Source: Yeosuana sp043876835
Lineage (GTDB): Bacteria; Bacteroidota; Bacteroidia; Flavobacteriales; Flavobacteriaceae
DNA length: 64,000 bases
Direction: 5' to 3'
NCBI RefSeq assembly: GCF_043876835.1
Contig: NZ_JBAWJZ010000008.1
Location: 1-64,000 of the forward strand
The position numbers and the translations under genes are program-made. Below, piece by piece: positions 61,797 through 64,000 of this stretch. How positions within the stretch are numbered: position 1 is the stretch's first letter; the number at the start of each line of letters is the position of its first letter. The notes below the pieces were generated by a model. The model was not told the DNA's origin and made no database searches. It saw only the letters and a program-made list of their open reading frames with translations.

Positions 61797-64000
61797 ATGA
61801 GAAAAATAATTTTATGGCAATTAATATTAATTCCATTATTAGGGTTTTCTCAAAATATTAAAAAGATAGATTCCATAAATCAAATTATTGTAAAAACGAA
61901 ATCTGATTCAACAAAGGCAGTTGAATATTTAACATTATCAAATTTACATATCCAAAAAGATTCAGTTTTTAATAATTTAACTAAGAGTCTTTTTTATGCA
62001 CGTAAAGCTCAAACACCAAAGCGCATTTCTAATACTCGCGTAAATTTTGCAAATTGGTTTGGAATTAATGTTTCTAAAAAAAGAGCTATTGAAGAACATT
62101 TGGATGCTATTAAAGAACTAGAAAAGTTAAATTATAAAGCAGGAGTTGCTAATCATTATATTAGGTTGGGATATCGTTATAATGCAACTCAGGCAGATTC
62201 TGCACTTTTATATTTAAACAAAGGCGTGAAACTTGCAAAAGAATCAAATGATTCCAATGTAATAGTTACAGGTTTATTGGCTATTGGTAATGTTTCTTTT
62301 TTTAAAAGTGATTTTAATAAGGCCCTTGAATATTATATTGAAGCCGAAAAAATTTGCACTATAACTAGCAGTTTGACTAATACAGAAAAGCACGCTAATA
62401 GCTTAGAATATATAGGCTATGTAATGGAAAGGATAAAACGGTTTGATAAATCAATTGAGTATTTTTCTAAAAGCTATGATATTGCAATTAAATTAGGTTT
62501 CCCTAGTAATATTGCTGTTATGGAATCAAACCTTGCTCAACAATATATGATTACAGAAGAATACAACAAGGCAATTCCTTTATTGAACAAGTCAATATCT
62601 TATTATGAATCGTTTACAGTCCCAGATAATAAATCAATTTCAACCTACATAAAAAGGGGTTTGTGTTACAAACATTTAGATAAATTTAAAGAAGCTGAAA
62701 AGGATTTTTTAAAAGCAGTGGAAATTTCAAAACTACCACAAAACAAGCAGCATTACACAAATGCACTTTATAGGTTGGCAGATGCTTATTTGTATTTTAA
62801 AGATTATAAAAATGCCGAATTATTTTATAGAGAAGCCGAAATATTATGTAAGGAAGAAAAAAATTATGACTATTTAAGAAGAATTTATAAAGGATTAGCT
62901 GAGATTGAGACTTCTAATAAAAATTATGAAGAAGCAATCAACTTATTAAACGAAACCATTAAAAATGCAGAATTAGAAAGACAAACAAAACTTGATCAGG
63001 ATATATTAAAAGTAGAGACAGCATTTCAAACAGAGAAAAAAGAAAAAGAAATAGAGATACTTTCATTAAAAAATGAAATAGCAATAAAACAAGAATACTA
63101 CTATTTAGGGTTTGTGGGTTTAATTTTAACTATTGCTATTCTGGCGTTTTTAGTTTTTAGAAATAAAATTAAAATTGCAGCAAAGGAAAAGGAATTGAAC
63201 AAAATAAAATCTCATTTTTTCTCAAATATATCTCATGAGTTTAGAACACCATTAACTTTAATAAATGGCCCATTACTAAAATTAATGGAAAATGAAACTT
63301 TAGATAACGAAGCAAAACCAGATTTAGAATTAATACAAAAAAGCACAAACCGACTTATTGAATTAGTAGACCAAATGCTTGAGTTATCAAAGTTAGATGC
63401 TGGCGTTGTTAAAATTAATGTAGAAAAAGGAAATTTAGAATCTTTTTTGAGAGCATCTACAGATTCTTTTAAGTTCTTGGCAAACAAAAAAAAACTAAAG
63501 CTAAACTTATCTATTAGCACAATGCAAAGAGCTTGGTTTGATGCTGATTTACTCGATAAAATAATTAACAACCTGTTTTCTAATGCTTTAAAATACACTG
63601 TCCCTTTTGGGGAAATAGCCTTCGCAGGATTTATTAAGGATGACAAAGAATTGGTTTTGTCAATAACCAATGACGTGGAGAATTTAAAAAAGGAAGATCT
63701 TAATAAATTATTTGAAAGGTTTTATCAAGTTCAGAATCAAAATGAAGGTACAGGAATAGGACTTTCGATGGTTAAAGAATTGGTGCATTTAATGCATGGC
63801 ACAATTGAAACTAACATTATAAATGATAAAAAAATTCATTTTCAAATAACGATTCCAATAACCGAAAGCGCATTTTCTTCAAGTGAAAAAGTAGTTGAAT
63901 CTGAAAATAATGTTGTTGAAAAAACCATAGATTTAGAAATAAAACCAACAAAAAACAAACCGATTATATTGGTTGTTGATGACAATAAAAATATTAGAGA
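61797..64000 (+). CDS. Hybrid two-component sensor, truncated at window end
   Basis: 734 residues visible, open at the right edge. It has a signal peptide (WQLILIPLLGFSQ), a TPR-rich periplasmic sensor (about 30-400) and a membrane helix (about 435-455). The HisKA domain has the phosphoacceptor His480 in ISHEFRTPLTL, and the HATPase domain has IINNLFSNALKYT (N box) and GTGIGLSMVKEL (G box). The start of a receiver domain follows (IILVVDDNKNIR). An AraC-type output domain probably follows beyond the window, as in hybrid regulators. Confidence 0.9.
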   Translation, partial: MRKIILWQLILIPLLGFSQNIKKIDSINQIIVKTKSDSTKAVEYLTLSNLHIQKDSVFNNLTKSLFYARKAQTPKRISNTRVNFANWFGINVSKKRAIEEHLDAIKELEKLNYKAGVANHYIRLGYRYNATQADSALLYLNKGVKLAKESNDSNVIVTGLLAIGNVSFFKSDFNKALEYYIEAEKICTITSSLTNTEKHANSLEYIGYVMERIKRFDKSIEYFSKSYDIAIKLGFPSNIAVMESNLAQQYMITEEYNKAIPLLNKSISYYESFTVPDNKSISTYIKRGLCYKHLDKFKEAEKDFLKAVEISKLPQNKQHYTNALYRLADAYLYFKDYKNAELFYREAEILCKEEKNYDYLRRIYKGLAEIETSNKNYEEAINLLNETIKNAELERQTKLDQDILKVETAFQTEKKEKEIEILSLKNEIAIKQEYYYLGFVGLILTIAILAFLVFRNKIKIAAKEKELNKIKSHFFSNISHEFRTPLTLINGPLLKLMENETLDNEAKPDLELIQKSTNRLIELVDQMLELSKLDAGVVKINVEKGNLESFLRASTDSFKFLANKKKLKLNLSISTMQRAWFDADLLDKIINNLFSNALKYTVPFGEIAFAGFIKDDKELVLSITNDVENLKKEDLNKLFERFYQVQNQNEGTGIGLSMVKELVHLMHGTIETNIINDKKIHFQITIPITESAFSSSEKVVESENNVVEKTIDLEIKPTKNKPIILVVDDNKNIR

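Noticed and set aside
63233..63670. 145-aa minus-strand frame near the right end
   Set aside because: Antisense to the intact kinase domain of the hybrid sensor, which is open to the window edge.

Overview
The window is AT-rich Bacteroidota DNA, almost certainly from a (probably marine) Flavobacteriaceae species. The evidence is: SusC/SusD pairs, TAnnTTTG-type -7 promoter boxes, few Shine-Dalgarno sequences, a PID-CTERM-type small protein, a Bacteroidetes-type tyrosine integrase, and the flavobacterial order DUF177-rpmF-fabH-accB-accC.

Positions 1 to about 16,050 form an accessory island. Its right edge is a tRNA-Met 3' fragment (anticodon loop to acceptor, 16010-16051) beside a tyrosine recombinase gene (14639-15862), which looks like the att junction of an element integrated into tRNA-Met. 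From left to right the island holds: an IS110-family element; two minus-strand cassette-like genes (unknown protein; secreted trypsin-like protease), each followed by a long imperfect palindrome; an XRE regulator; an ECF-like sigma factor overlapping or abutting a nuclease-dead, C-terminally truncated Cas12f/TnpB-like protein; and a structured guide-RNA locus closed by a terminator. The 17-nt guide-like tail of this RNA (6653-6669) has a perfect match at 4484-4500, preceded by G, in the leader of the sigma gene. I interpret this as an RNA-guided sigma factor (dCas12f-sigmaE type) that may activate its own operon. It is the most notable content of the window.

The rest of the island (7499-14401) is a peptide-export locus. 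It has four short Cys-rich double-glycine precursor peptides (three or four of them too short for ordinary gene calling), a C39 peptidase ABC exporter, an HlyD-type adaptor and a VKOR-thioredoxin fusion suited to forming disulfides. Each precursor has the same dyad element upstream. Two decayed copies of the exporter N-terminus lie between them.

From 16,287 on the DNA is chromosomal. It carries a GMC dehydrogenase pair, a DASS transporter, riboflavin synthase, pdxA, the rpmF-fabH-accBC cluster, mtgA, a prolyl oligopeptidase with a broken lipoprotein signal, asd, mscL, alr-tdk, rsmI and a dipeptide epimerase. Two SusCD pairs (41656-51115) follow, with a divergent DeoR regulator. Both susC promoters carry a nearly identical operator-like element with four GC steps spaced about 10 bp apart. 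After that come wall-recycling hydrolases, recJ, an MFS transporter, lpxH, queD, a universal stress protein, tRNA-Ala(GGC), and a hybrid two-component sensor running off the right end.
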